From Alteromonas_F sp964429915 (GTDB taxonomy: Bacteria; Pseudomonadota; Gammaproteobacteria; Enterobacterales; Alteromonadaceae): 64,000 nucleotides of DNA. The DNA lies in the NCBI GenBank assembly GCA_964429915.1, contig CAYSDZ010000005.1, positions 1 through 64,000 on the forward strand. The letters are read 5' to 3'. Below, piece after piece: positions 26,885 to 36,149 of the stretch. Each line of letters opens with the position of its first letter. Position 1 is the first letter of the stretch. A program made the translations under genes and the position numbers. The notes under the pieces are model-generated. The model saw only the letters and a program-made list of their open reading frames with translations, searched no databases and was not told the origin of the DNA.

Positions 26885-27571
26885 GTGAAAAAGCGTCTGT
26901 TTTGTTTGATATCAGCAACATGGTTAGCAAGTTGCGGGAGCACAGTTTCACAGCCTCCTGTACAAGCAAACGATCCCATGTTTGCGCCGATAGTGCCAGA
27001 TTATCCCGTGGAGCAGGTGGCTGAAAATGGGTCGTTATTTGAAGCGCGATTTGCGAACAGTTTATACAGCGATATTACCGCGCGTCGAATTGGCGATATC
27101 ATTACAGTTCAGTTAAATGAAAACACCAATGCGTCTAAAGCCGCCAATACAACCACTAGAAAACAACAAACCTTAGGTGTAGATCCCATTCTCGGTCTAG
27201 GCAACGTACCTGCGACAATCAGTGGTCAGTCAATTGCGCTTGATGTGGAATCTGAAAACCAATTTATTGGCGACGCTCAAGCCAACCAAAGTAATAGCTT
27301 AAATGGCAATATTTCCGTTACTGTGGTCGACGTACTGCCCAATAACAATTTGGTTATACGAGGTGAAAAATGGTTAACCCTTAACAATGGCAATGAATAT
27401 ATCCGCTTAACCGGTATTGTGCGACCTGCTGATGTGTCGCCAATGAACGTGATCCAATCGACCCAAGTTGCTAATGCCCGCATTCAATACAGTGGAACGG
27501 GTGCATTTGCCCGAGCGCAAACCCAAGGTTGGTTGGCAAAATTCTTTGATTCAAAATGGTGGCCCTTGTGA
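26885..27571 (+). CDS. flgH: Flagellar L-ring lipoprotein FlgH
   Basis: 228 aa from a GTG at 26885. Lipoprotein signal with lipobox LASC (Cys17). The mature part contains LYSDITARRIGDIITVQLNE and VLPNNNLVIRGEKWLTLNNGNEYIRLTGIVRPADV, the L-ring signature. It forms the outer-membrane bushing. Its end overlaps the start of flgI. Confidence 0.96.
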   Translation: MKKRLFCLISATWLASCGSTVSQPPVQANDPMFAPIVPDYPVEQVAENGSLFEARFANSLYSDITARRIGDIITVQLNENTNASKAANTTTRKQQTLGVDPILGLGNVPATISGQSIALDVESENQFIGDAQANQSNSLNGNISVTVVDVLPNNNLVIRGEKWLTLNNGNEYIRLTGIVRPADVSPMNVIQSTQVANARIQYSGTGAFARAQTQGWLAKFFDSKWWPL

Positions 27572-28692
27572 GCCGGTTTTTTGCACTTAAAAAGCTTGTC
27601 GCCTTGCTGTTAATTGTAGGTTTGATTGTACCTACACACGCTCAGCGCATAAAAGATTTAGCCAGTATTCAAGGGGTAAGAAGCAATCAACTTATTGGCT
27701 ATGGCCTTGTTGTCGGGTTACCTGGAACAGGCGAACAAACTATTTTTACTGAACAAAGCTTTCGCGCCATGTTAGGCAACTTTGGCATTGCCTTAGATCC
27801 CAATATTATTCCCCGTATTGCTAACTCTGCTGCCGTTGCAGTGCATGCCGAGTTACCTGCTTTTTCAAAGCCAGGTCAAACGATTGATGTGACGGTCTCA
27901 TCCATTGGTGAAGCCGAAAGTTTGCAGGGCGGTACCCTACTGCAAACCATGTTGAAAGGGCTAGATGGAAAAATTTATGCGGTGGCGCAAGGCAGTTTAG
28001 TGGTCAGTGGTTTGGGCGCAGAGGGTGCAGATGGAAGCCGCATCGTTGTGAATACGCCAACGGTAGGGCGCATTCCTAACGGCGCTTTAGTTGAACAATC
28101 AGTGCCAACCAGCTTTGGGAATGGCGATACCTTAACCTTGAATCTTCACTACCCTGATTTTTCAACATCAAAGCGTTTAGCCGATACAATCAATGAGCGT
28201 CTTGGCGCGACACCAGCGCAAGGCTATTCGATCGCTACGCCCATCGATGCAGCATCGGTTAGAGTGACAGCGCCACGGGATATCGGCCAGCGAGTGGGTT
28301 TTCTTGCAGCGCTGGAAAACTTTGAGTTTACTCCCGCCGATGCACCTGCTCGCGTAGTGATTAATAGTCGCACCGGAACCATTGTTATTGGACAAGATGT
28401 GCGCTTACTGCCTGCGGCCATTACTCATGGAGGCTTAACCGTCACTATTTCTGAAAATCAGCAAGTAGTACAGCCTAATGCTTTTGGTGGTGGTAATACG
28501 GCTGTGGTCAATCAGTCGATTGTCGATGTAAATCTTGCCGATAGCCGTATTTTCAAATTTGATCCCGGGGTCACCTTAGATGAATTGGTAAGAGCCGTAA
28601 ACGAAGTCGGTGCGGCACCCGGCGATTTAATGGCGATTTTAGAAGCGCTTCGTCAAGCCGGCGCATTGCGCGGCGAATTGGTGGTGATCTAA
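27556..28692 (+). CDS. flgI: Flagellar P-ring protein FlgI
   Basis: 378 aa with a signal peptide ending near THA. The mature start QRIKDLASIQGVRSNQLIGYGLVVGLPGTGEQT is the FlgI signature. It forms the periplasmic P ring with the help of FlgA. The ATG at 27556 is given; a GTG at 27568 that overlaps the flgH stop (GTGA) is an equally good start and would give a typical short signal peptide. Its stop overlaps flgJ (TAATG). Confidence 0.96.
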   Translation: MVALVSRFFALKKLVALLLIVGLIVPTHAQRIKDLASIQGVRSNQLIGYGLVVGLPGTGEQTIFTEQSFRAMLGNFGIALDPNIIPRIANSAAVAVHAELPAFSKPGQTIDVTVSSIGEAESLQGGTLLQTMLKGLDGKIYAVAQGSLVVSGLGAEGADGSRIVVNTPTVGRIPNGALVEQSVPTSFGNGDTLTLNLHYPDFSTSKRLADTINERLGATPAQGYSIATPIDAASVRVTAPRDIGQRVGFLAALENFEFTPADAPARVVINSRTGTIVIGQDVRLLPAAITHGGLTVTISENQQVVQPNAFGGGNTAVVNQSIVDVNLADSRIFKFDPGVTLDELVRAVNEVGAAPGDLMAILEALRQAGALRGELVVI

Positions 28693-29579
28693 TGGCTGCT
28701 GATTTATTTTCATCTGATATTGCTTTGCAGAACAGCGAACTCAGCACGCTTGCCGATCTGCAAAGCAATATACAAAACAATATACAACAAAATGCGTCAA
28801 GCGAAGACGAAGCCGCATTACAACAAGCGGCTGAAAAATTTGAAGCTATTTTCGTTCGAATGATGCTGAAGTCTATGCGCCAAGCGTCAGACGTATTGGC
28901 TGATGAAAATAGCCCAATGAACTCAGAATACATGAAGTTTTATCGCGATATGCATGATCAGCAGATTGCAAATGATTTGGCCTCGAGTAGAGGGATGGGC
29001 TTGGCCGATTTGATTGTGCAACAGCTTGGTCCGCCTAAAGACGGATACATTCCGGCGTCTATATTGCGTTCAGATGGAAATCTTCCTTTTGTTGAAAACG
29101 CGCCGGTTAGCAAGCAAGCCGATTTTGCGGATGAGCAAGCATTCGTTGACGCACTCAACCCTATCGTTGAACCGATTGCCAATGAACTGGGCTTACATCC
29201 CGACGCGCTGATTGCTCAGGCCGCACTTGAAACGGGCTGGGGTCAGTATATGGTTCACGACCCACTGGGTAAAAGCAGCAACAACTTGTTTGGGATCAAA
29301 GCCGACGACAACTGGCAAGGGCAAAAAACACGTGTGCCAACGATAGAATTTGACGGCGCAAGGGCGAAAAAGCAGGTCGCTAATTTTAAAGTATATGATT
29401 CGCTTCAAGCGAGTGTTCAGGATTATGCCGCTTTCTTGAGTCAAGCTCGTTATCAACAGGCAAGGGCAGTATCGGATAAGCCCGAGGCATTTTTCAGCGA
29501 ATTACAAAAAGCCGGCTATGCCACAGACCCAGCATACGCAGAGAAAGTGGTAAATATTATGAAACGGTTAGGTGAGTAA
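28692..29579 (+). CDS. flgJ: Rod-capping peptidoglycan hydrolase FlgJ
   Basis: 295 aa with two domains. The N-terminal rod-binding domain (about 35-110) has AAEKFEAIFVRMMLKSMRQAS and MNSEYMKFYRDMHDQQIANDLASSRGMGLADLI. The C-terminal glucosaminidase domain (about 150-295) has ALIAQAALETGWGQYM and NLFGIKADDNWQG, and opens the cell wall for the rod. It starts at an ATG overlapping the flgI stop. Confidence 0.96.
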   Translation: MAADLFSSDIALQNSELSTLADLQSNIQNNIQQNASSEDEAALQQAAEKFEAIFVRMMLKSMRQASDVLADENSPMNSEYMKFYRDMHDQQIANDLASSRGMGLADLIVQQLGPPKDGYIPASILRSDGNLPFVENAPVSKQADFADEQAFVDALNPIVEPIANELGLHPDALIAQAALETGWGQYMVHDPLGKSSNNLFGIKADDNWQGQKTRVPTIEFDGARAKKQVANFKVYDSLQASVQDYAAFLSQARYQQARAVSDKPEAFFSELQKAGYATDPAYAEKVVNIMKRLGE

Positions 29580-29584
29580 AGCGG

Positions 29585-31720
29585 ATGCCTTCCACGATCA
29601 CGACCGATTTGTTCAATATCGCTACCAGTGGCGTAAACGCTAGCAACCAGCTTTTACAAACCACAAGTAGTAATATTGCCAATGTTAATACCGAAGGCTA
29701 TGTAAGAGAGCGTACTTCCTTTGTTTCACAGTTGGGAGGCGGGGTAGGCCGTGGTACGACAGCGAGAGTGATTGATCAATTTGCGCAGAATCAACTGCGC
29801 AGAGACACCACGACAGTGGGTGAATGGGAAGTTTACGAAAACAAAATTAATGCGATTGATAATATTCTTGCTAGCGAGGCTAATTCGTTAGCCAGTGGTC
29901 TTAGTAACATGTTTGCCGCTATTCAAACGGCAGCAGACGATCCCTCAAGTGTTGTATCGCGTGAAGTCGTGCTGGGTGAAGCGCGTCAGTTTCTTTCTCA
30001 AATTGGCAATATTTCGGGTTTTCTTGAGCGCGAAGAAGATGAACTGAATCTTCAATTTAACGACTCCATAGAACAAGCCAACTCTTTAATAGAAGCGATA
30101 GGGACATTAAATAAAGCGATTGTTGTGGCAGAGGGGAATAACCCTGATGTTGAGCCAGGCGCGTTATTGAATCAACGAGATTTAGCTATTAATCAGCTCG
30201 CGTCCTTACTTTCAATTGAAATACGAGATGGTGCAGGTGTAGGAAATACTATTAATGTGAGTCTGAGTTCAGGTGAATCATTAGTGTTAGATGACGGTTC
30301 GTTTAATTTACTTGCGCTTGGCAGCAGTGCTGATCTCACTACACAAGAACTACAATTAACCACTTCGTTTGAAAACAAAAACAATACGGTGATCAATGTT
30401 CGAGAAGACAATTTGGGCGGAAGCATTGGCGGTTTGTTTCGATTTAGAGACGAAGTTCTAGGTGTAGCTCAACGCGATATCGGCCAGTTAGCGGTGGCGT
30501 TTGGTGATGCCATTAATAGCCAGAATAGATTGGGTTTAGATCTCGACCAACAATTGGGCGGCGATATTTTTGCATTGCCTGAATTTACTGGTCTACCCTT
30601 CGACGGCACCAGTGGAGATCTTACTGTAAATGGTCGCTTTACTGCCGGTGAGGGCATTAATGTGACTGACGCAGATATAAAAATAACCGTCACCAGTGTC
30701 GATGCCTCGGTGCCACCTCAGCCGGATGAAATCACTATCGAATTTTTAGAGGGTAATGGCGACCCCAAATTGGATGAGAGTGGAAACCCCGTTATTTTTA
30801 CTGGCGTGACTGTTGGCGCAGGTTTCACTGACATCGAAGGCGGCATTGATATAGGGTTTGATACCACAGAGTCCTATGCCGTCGACAACGAATTTTTATT
30901 ACAGCCTACAAAATTTGCCGGATCAGACATTGCTTTGGCAACAAACCGACCAGAAGACTTGGCATTTGCATTACCGATTCGCGTCACGCCTGATGTTGAC
31001 AATTTTGGTGATCTAAAAGTGACTGCAACGCGCGTAACCAACACCACAGTGGGTACGGGCACTGATCGTTCTGCATTTGATGGGACTGGAGATATTGATG
31101 ATGTTGCATCGTCTCCAAGCGCGACCTTGGGCGCGCCTGCGCAAATTGTGTTTGATTCATCGTCACAATTTACGGTATTTGATAGCGCAGGAAACACAAT
31201 CACGGTCGTGACAGGTATCAGTGATTATCAAAATCTGCTCGCGCAAGCACAAGCCAGTGGGGCTGGTCCTGCTTGGCCTGCAGCATTCTCCAGTTTAGAA
31301 GATTATCCAGGGTACGATGTGTCCTTGGAGGGAGAACCTGCTGCAGGTGACAGCTTTACATTCGAATACAACACCAACGGTTTAGACGACAATCGCAATG
31401 CGATACTGCTCGCTCAATTGCAAGAAGAAGGGCTAGTGCAATTAAGTAGTCAAAGTGATAATCAAACCAGAACCTTGCACGAAGCCTATTCATCATTAGT
31501 CGGTGCCGTTGGTTCCGAATCTGCGAATGCAGATATTACGCTTCAAGCCGCAGAGGCGCTTAAAGCTGAGTCTAGCGAGTGGTTAAATTCAGTGTCGGGG
31601 GTGAGTTTAGATGAAGAAGCAGCAAATTTAATCCGCTTTCAGCAGTCGTATTCAGCCGCAGCTCGAATACTCTCGACGGCTCAAACATTGTTCGATACGT
31701 TATTGTCAGCGGTTAGGTAA
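29585..31720 (+). CDS. flgK: Hook-filament junction protein FlgK (HAP1)
   Basis: 711 aa, about 160 more than E. coli FlgK. The N-terminus DLFNIATSGVNASNQLLQTTSSNIANVNTEGYVRER and C-terminus SGVSLDEEAANLIRFQQSYSAAARILSTAQTLFDTLL are conserved. The extra length lies in the central exposed domains (about 320-560), which are acidic and Asp/Gly/Thr rich. It is exported with FlgN help and joins hook to filament. Confidence 0.95.
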   Translation: MPSTITTDLFNIATSGVNASNQLLQTTSSNIANVNTEGYVRERTSFVSQLGGGVGRGTTARVIDQFAQNQLRRDTTTVGEWEVYENKINAIDNILASEANSLASGLSNMFAAIQTAADDPSSVVSREVVLGEARQFLSQIGNISGFLEREEDELNLQFNDSIEQANSLIEAIGTLNKAIVVAEGNNPDVEPGALLNQRDLAINQLASLLSIEIRDGAGVGNTINVSLSSGESLVLDDGSFNLLALGSSADLTTQELQLTTSFENKNNTVINVREDNLGGSIGGLFRFRDEVLGVAQRDIGQLAVAFGDAINSQNRLGLDLDQQLGGDIFALPEFTGLPFDGTSGDLTVNGRFTAGEGINVTDADIKITVTSVDASVPPQPDEITIEFLEGNGDPKLDESGNPVIFTGVTVGAGFTDIEGGIDIGFDTTESYAVDNEFLLQPTKFAGSDIALATNRPEDLAFALPIRVTPDVDNFGDLKVTATRVTNTTVGTGTDRSAFDGTGDIDDVASSPSATLGAPAQIVFDSSSQFTVFDSAGNTITVVTGISDYQNLLAQAQASGAGPAWPAAFSSLEDYPGYDVSLEGEPAAGDSFTFEYNTNGLDDNRNAILLAQLQEEGLVQLSSQSDNQTRTLHEAYSSLVGAVGSESANADITLQAAEALKAESSEWLNSVSGVSLDEEAANLIRFQQSYSAAARILSTAQTLFDTLLSAVR

Positions 31721-31734
31721 GTTAGGAGTAGCCG

Positions 31735-32958
31735 ATGCGAGTGCCTACCAGTTTATTATTTGACCAAAATATTCGTGCAATTGCTAACAATCAAAGTGGT
31801 CTTATTCAAACCCAAGAACAGCTTTCAACGGGTAAACGAATAAACAATCCATCAGACGATCCTGTCGGGGCTGCGCAAGTGATTCGACTGACCGAATCTA
31901 TCGATAAACTGACTCAATTTCAGCGCAACAACGATTTGCTTCAAGGTTCACTGGAGCAGCAGGAAGTGGTGCTGTCGGGCATTACCAATGCTTTACAACG
32001 CGCAAGGGTGTTAGCGGTTCAGTCGGGTTCCGGTATTTTGTCGCAAGAAGATAGAGAAGCGATTGCCTCAGAAGTGGAACAAATACGCAATGAAGTGTTT
32101 GATTTGCTCAATTCTCAAAATGCTAACGGCGAGTATATTTTTTCGGGTTATCAATCGGGCACACAGGCCTATGAATTTAATCCAGCGTCGAGCAATCCTT
32201 TTGAATTTTTAGGTGATGCAGGGACTAACTCTGTGCGTTTAAGCGACAGTGTAGAAGTGAGAAGTTCTATTTCGGGCTTTGAGGTATTTGAAAACACCCT
32301 CGCTAGATTCGATATAGATATTACGGGTAGCACTGGAACGGCGAACCTGACTGACAACACCATCGTACAACAAAATACCTTTGATGGGTTCTTTGAACGT
32401 ACTTATGACGCAGTAACACCAGCGAATAACGATTTTCAAATTGAAATACTGGCCAGTGGCGATGTGCAGGTAACAAATCAAGGCACTGGTGCCGTGCTTG
32501 CTACTCGACCTTTTACTTCAGGGCAGCCATTTTCATTTAACGGGATTCAATTTACTTTGGAAGGTGCAGTAGGCGATACGGTCGATTTCAGTTTACAAGC
32601 TCCACGTAAACGCAATGTGGCAGAGACTCTGCACGATTTAACAAATGCATTAAATAATGGTGCGTCAAGTGGTGCTGATTTTAGAAGTGCAATTTCGGAT
32701 GCCTTGGTGGGAATAGATAACGGTGTCGCTGATATTGCTCAGGAAATTTCTTCGATTGGCGGGCGTCTAAACACCGCGCAATCCATTTATGAAACGAATC
32801 TCGACCTCGATATTGTAAATAGAGAAATTCGCTCTAACATTGAAGACACTGATTATGCAGAGGCCTCAGCTGAATTTGCTCGTCAAGAAACAGCCCTACA
32901 AGCGGTTCTCACCACCTTTCCACAAATTTCAAATCTGTCTTTGTTTAATTTTATTTAA
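31735..32958 (+). CDS. flgL: Hook-filament junction protein FlgL (HAP3)
   Basis: 407 aa. The N-terminus MRVPTSLLFDQNIRAIANNQSGLIQTQEQLSTGKRINNPSDDPVGAAQVIRL is the FlgL signature and the C-terminus matches the flagellin-like D0 helix. The leader carries GTTAGGAG (31721-31728), the same ribosome site as flagellins 2 and 3. Its stop codon overlaps the stop of a convergent sialidase-fold gene, and there is no terminator between them. Confidence 0.95.
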   Translation: MRVPTSLLFDQNIRAIANNQSGLIQTQEQLSTGKRINNPSDDPVGAAQVIRLTESIDKLTQFQRNNDLLQGSLEQQEVVLSGITNALQRARVLAVQSGSGILSQEDREAIASEVEQIRNEVFDLLNSQNANGEYIFSGYQSGTQAYEFNPASSNPFEFLGDAGTNSVRLSDSVEVRSSISGFEVFENTLARFDIDITGSTGTANLTDNTIVQQNTFDGFFERTYDAVTPANNDFQIEILASGDVQVTNQGTGAVLATRPFTSGQPFSFNGIQFTLEGAVGDTVDFSLQAPRKRNVAETLHDLTNALNNGASSGADFRSAISDALVGIDNGVADIAQEISSIGGRLNTAQSIYETNLDLDIVNREIRSNIEDTDYAEASAEFARQETALQAVLTTFPQISNLSLFNFI

Positions 32959-33878
32959 CGTTTATTAAGCAGGGTCTCAGCTAAATAAACTCGACTTTGG
33001 TTGTCTATATGCGAAGAGTAATACAGCACCCTTAATGTATTCTCTTGAAGCACCAAGCCGGGATAACTGTTGTCACCACCACTGGGTAGGATGGTTTTAA
33101 GCGTTAACGTTTTTTTGTGTTGGCAAAATTGCCATAAGCAGGTTTTCAAGGTGTTGTTAACCAAGCCTCTACCTGCGACATAGATATTTTCATTGCTATC
33201 CACGATCACTTTCGGGCCGCCAATATAAGTGTGCAAATCGTACCACTGCCATTGGGTATAGGGAGCATGGCTAATGCCATAAAGTGCAGAATACGAATCG
33301 GCATCTCGTCGCACTATTGCGTGCATCGTAGTTTCGCTAGAAAACCAAATATCACTTTCATTCGGGTAGCCGTAGCCCTGTTTTAATTTCGATAATGCGC
33401 CGCGTTTTACACAATTCATTGTTTTAAAAGGGTGCCCTGCGTATAAATCGATTTGTTCGGCACCTCGGTTGTAAGCAAAGCCGTAGGCCATGTCTTTATA
33501 CCAAGTTAGTCGCCAAAGCCACCATCCTTGAGGACCAAAATAACGAGGCGAAGACCAACTTTTTCCATCTTGGCTTGTCCAGCAAAGGCTTTGTGCAAAG
33601 CGCGTTTTATTATCGGCCGTAGTATGACGAGCATAGGCTATCAACACCATCCGTCCATTGGGAAGGTATGATAATTTTGGGTCGCGCAAATCTACATTGT
33701 CTAACCAGAGTCTTTGCCTATGGCTTACGTTACCTTCAGAATCAATCAAACACGTTTCAATTCGCCCGTCAGCACTCACATGGTTCGTTGCTTGTCGATA
33801 ACAAGCTAACATGCCATCTGATGTCCTAAGCAGATCACAAAAAGCGCTATGACAGGCACGTGAAGAAATTCGTTTCAT
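32955..33878 (-). CDS. Sialidase-fold (BNR/Asp-box) beta-propeller protein
   Basis: 307 aa without a signal peptide. One clear Asp box SQDGKSW (102-108) and degenerate copies (TSDGM at 19-23, SADGRI at 35-40) are spread through a Trp-rich, beta-strand pattern, as in the six-bladed sialidase fold. No FRIP motif is seen, though RxxD-like pairs (RDPKLSYLPNGRMVLIAYARH) resemble sialidase blades. The place, between flgL and the flagellins and about 9 kb from nonulosonate genes, suggests action on flagellar glycans, perhaps trimming or binding sialic-acid-like sugars. This is inference; a lectin or other glycosidase is possible. The stop overlaps that of flgL. Confidence 0.65.
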   Translation of the reverse strand: MKRISSRACHSAFCDLLRTSDGMLACYRQATNHVSADGRIETCLIDSEGNVSHRQRLWLDNVDLRDPKLSYLPNGRMVLIAYARHTTADNKTRFAQSLCWTSQDGKSWSSPRYFGPQGWWLWRLTWYKDMAYGFAYNRGAEQIDLYAGHPFKTMNCVKRGALSKLKQGYGYPNESDIWFSSETTMHAIVRRDADSYSALYGISHAPYTQWQWYDLHTYIGGPKVIVDSNENIYVAGRGLVNNTLKTCLWQFCQHKKTLTLKTILPSGGDNSYPGLVLQENTLRVLYYSSHIDNQSRVYLAETLLNKR

Positions 33879-33968
33879 TTCATTTACTTTTTATTTGTTA
33901 ATTCATTGAGTTAAGCCTAGCACAGCTTATTGTTCTTCTCCTCTGCTTAAAAAATATCAAAATATTCC

Positions 33969-33995
33969 TCAAGGGATTTTTTCATTCGACGATAA
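33969..33995 (+). promoter_or_regulatory. Sigma-28 promoter of flagellin 1
   Basis: TCAAGGGA (33969-33976), 11 bases, GACGATAA (33988-33995). The -10 matches GCCGATAA in seven of eight and the spacing is exact. TTGAGAG follows five bases later. The leader then holds hairpins GCCGGA/TCCGGC (34062-34076) and CCAGC/GCTGG (34079-34092). Confidence 0.75.
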
Positions 33996-34114
33996 CAGTC
34001 TTGAGAGAGCCAGTTCATCAGTCTTACATTTGGGATTGATGGTCTACTAAGTTGAAAGTAAGCCGGAAAATCCGGCGGCCAGCCCATGCTGGACTGAAAG
34101 TGTAGGGGAATCCC

Positions 34115-34945
34115 ATGAGTTTATTCGTCAATACCAATGTGTCTGCATTAAACGCACAGCGCCAGTTATTTGATGTCAATGATAGGCTGAGCACGTCTTT
34201 TGAAAGATTGTCTTCAGGTTTTCGTATTAACAGTGCGGCGGATGATGCGGCAGGGTTACAAATTTCTGATCGTTTAACATCACAAATCCAAGGTCTGAAC
34301 CAAGCCGTTCGTAACGCGAATGATGCTATTTCGCTAGCGCAAACCGCTGAAGGGGCTTTAGATGAAACCACCACCGCATTGCAACGTATCCGCGTATTAG
34401 CGGTACAATCGCAAAACGGTATCAATTCATCTGCCGATAGAGCAGCGTTACAGCAGGAAGTCACGCAACTGCAAAATGAATTATCACGAATTGCCACTGA
34501 TACGCAGTTTGGAGGCTTAAATATATTAAGCGGTGATTTTTCAACAGCGTTTTTGGTGGGCGCAAACGCAGGGCAAACCATCAGCATTAATTTATCTACT
34601 TCAAACGGTGCGTCGTTTGGTGCATCAGGTTTGGGAGTCGGTACGGTTGATATCAGTACTACCGATGGAGCCTCTGCAGCCTTAGCATCAATTGATACAG
34701 CGATTTCGTCCATTGGCGGAACACGAGCCGAGTTGGGTGCATTGCAAAACCGTTTCCAGTCGACGATTCGAAACTTAAGTAATATTGTTGAAAACGTATC
34801 GGGCGCTCGTTCGCAAGTTAGGGATACGGATTTCGCACTTGAAACGGCAGAATTAACGCGTAACCAGATTATCCAACAGGCAAGTACTACGGTGTTGTCT
34901 CAGGCGAATCAGCGTCCTCAGGCTGCCCTTCAGCTTCTAGGTTAA
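34115..34945 (+). CDS. fliC: Flagellin 1 (subtype A)
   Basis: 276 aa filament subunit. N-terminus SLFVNTNVSALNAQRQLFDVNDRLSTSFERLSSGFRINSAADDAAGLQIS and C-terminus TAELTRNQIIQQASTTVLSQANQRPQAALQLLG form the D0/D1 core. There is almost no D2/D3, so Ser/Thr-rich central loops (about 165-200) are the probable glycosylation sites. It resembles flagellin 4 (FDVNDRL, ending LLG) more than 2 and 3. The ribosome site GGGG (34105-34108) can pair with CCC just before the ATG, unlike the TTAGGAG sites of subtype B. Made from a sigma-28 promoter. Confidence 0.96.
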   Translation: MSLFVNTNVSALNAQRQLFDVNDRLSTSFERLSSGFRINSAADDAAGLQISDRLTSQIQGLNQAVRNANDAISLAQTAEGALDETTTALQRIRVLAVQSQNGINSSADRAALQQEVTQLQNELSRIATDTQFGGLNILSGDFSTAFLVGANAGQTISINLSTSNGASFGASGLGVGTVDISTTDGASAALASIDTAISSIGGTRAELGALQNRFQSTIRNLSNIVENVSGARSQVRDTDFALETAELTRNQIIQQASTTVLSQANQRPQAALQLLG

Positions 34946-35026
34946 TCGAGATAGTCTTTGAGCTGATAAGATTATCGCTATTCGAGATGCCAGGAGTCGG
35001 TTTTGAGAGGTCGAATACACGGTTTT

Positions 35027-35083
35027 CGCTCAATATCTCCTAACGTAGAGCGGTTGGTTGAGGCGTAATGCCTCAGCCTTTTT
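35027..35083 (+). ncRNA. Candidate regulatory RNA copy A (anti-Shine-Dalgarno loop plus terminator)
   Basis: Stem CGCTC (35027-35031)/GAGCG (35048-35052) closes a 16-base loop with TCTCCTAACG (35036-35045). Three bases later a terminator stem GGTTGAGGC (35056-35064)/GCCTCAGCC (35070-35078) is followed by TTTTT. A second copy lies at 37579-37636 with the same order and spacing but different stem bases. The loop is the exact complement of CGTTAGGAGA (35303-35312), the ribosome site of flagellin 2. It could be a processed 3' end of flagellin 1 mRNA or a separate small RNA; no promoter just upstream was recognised. The terminator itself is certain in form. Confidence 0.55.
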
Positions 35084-35135
35084 CCACTTAAAATCAATAT
35101 AAAACAAACGCTTAATAATTTAGTTGAAAAAAGGC

Positions 35136-35163
35136 TAAAGAATTTTTTATGCCTGTACGATAA
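35136..35163 (+). promoter_or_regulatory. Sigma-28 promoter of flagellin 2
   Basis: TAAAGAAT (35136-35143), 12 bases, TACGATAA (35156-35163). The -35 is excellent and the -10 matches six of eight, with a spacer one base longer than usual. The start codon is 156 bases downstream, a long leader. Confidence 0.7.
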
Positions 35164-35318
35164 CTAAAGCAAAGGGAAACGCAATAACAAAAACAAAGCG
35201 TTATCTCATTGGGGAATTCCCCACTATTCACTGAACAAAAATAATAAACAGTGAAATAAAAGGCTTCTAAAAATAACAATAAAAAAGCCTGCTTTAAAAA
35301 ATCGTTAGGAGAAAAAAA

Positions 35319-36149
35319 ATGGGCTTGTTTGTTAGCACGAACGTGTCGTCGCTGAATGCGCAACGACAACTGTTCAACTCAAATAATGGCTTGACGACAG
35401 CGTTCGAGCGTTTGTCTTCAGGTTTTCGAATCAATAGCGCAGCAGATGATGCGGCAGGATTACAAATATCAGACCGCATTACGTCGCAAATTCAAGGTCT
35501 TGACCAAGCGGTAAGAAACGCTAACGACGGTATTTCTCTAGCGCAAGTTGCTGAAGGTGCACTGCAAGAAATCACCACTGCCTTGCAGCGTATCCGAGTA
35601 TTGTCGATACAGTCTCAAAATGGGATCAACACGTCAGCCGACCGCACTGCTTTACAGCTAGAAGTATCAGCACTAAAGCAGGAAATTAGCCGCATTGCTG
35701 CAACGTCTCAATTCGCCGGTGGCGACATTTTGACAGGCACCTTCTCAACTGCCTTTTTAATTGGTGCTCAAGCGGGTCAGTTTATTAGTTTTAATTTGTC
35801 ACGAACGGGCGGCTTTGGCTTTTCGGGGTTAACTAATGGGCAATCCGATCTCAGCGTTGAAACGACCGCACTGGCCTCTGCTGCTTTGCCTATAATCGAC
35901 CAAGCGATATCAGCCATTAACGCTCAGCGAGCTGAACTGGGTGCGATACAGAATCGCTTCCAATCAACCATTCGCAATCTAAGTAATATATCGGAAAACG
36001 CAGCAGCGGCAAGATCACGAATTAGAGATACAGATTTTGCCGTCGAAACGGCAACATTAACCCGTTTTCAAATTATTCAGCAGGCCAGTGTGACTGTGTT
36101 GGGTCAGGCGAATCAAAGACCGCAAGCAGCACTGCAATTGTTGCAATAG
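35319..36149 (+). CDS. fliC: Flagellin 2 (subtype B)
   Basis: 276 aa. Shares the D0/D1 ends with the other three but has FNSNNGL near the N-terminus and ends in ATLTRFQIIQQASVTVLGQANQRPQAALQLLQ, like flagellin 3. The central part lacks the Ser/Gly run of flagellin 1 and has RTGGFGFSGLTNGQSD instead. Its ribosome site CGTTAGGAGA (35303-35312) is fully complementary to the loop of the RNA element downstream of flagellin 1. No terminator with a T-run is seen after it, so it may be transcribed together with flagellin 3. Confidence 0.95.
   Translation: MGLFVSTNVSSLNAQRQLFNSNNGLTTAFERLSSGFRINSAADDAAGLQISDRITSQIQGLDQAVRNANDGISLAQVAEGALQEITTALQRIRVLSIQSQNGINTSADRTALQLEVSALKQEISRIAATSQFAGGDILTGTFSTAFLIGAQAGQFISFNLSRTGGFGFSGLTNGQSDLSVETTALASAALPIIDQAISAINAQRAELGAIQNRFQSTIRNLSNISENAAAARSRIRDTDFAVETATLTRFQIIQQASVTVLGQANQRPQAALQLLQ

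Larger units (their letters stand above)
34946..35318 (+). other. Flagellin 1-2 intergenic region
   Basis: 373 bases. It holds TTGAGAGG (35003-35010), the anti-ribosome-site stem-loop and terminator (35027-35083), and the sigma-28 promoter of flagellin 2. No protein gene is seen. Confidence 0.6.
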
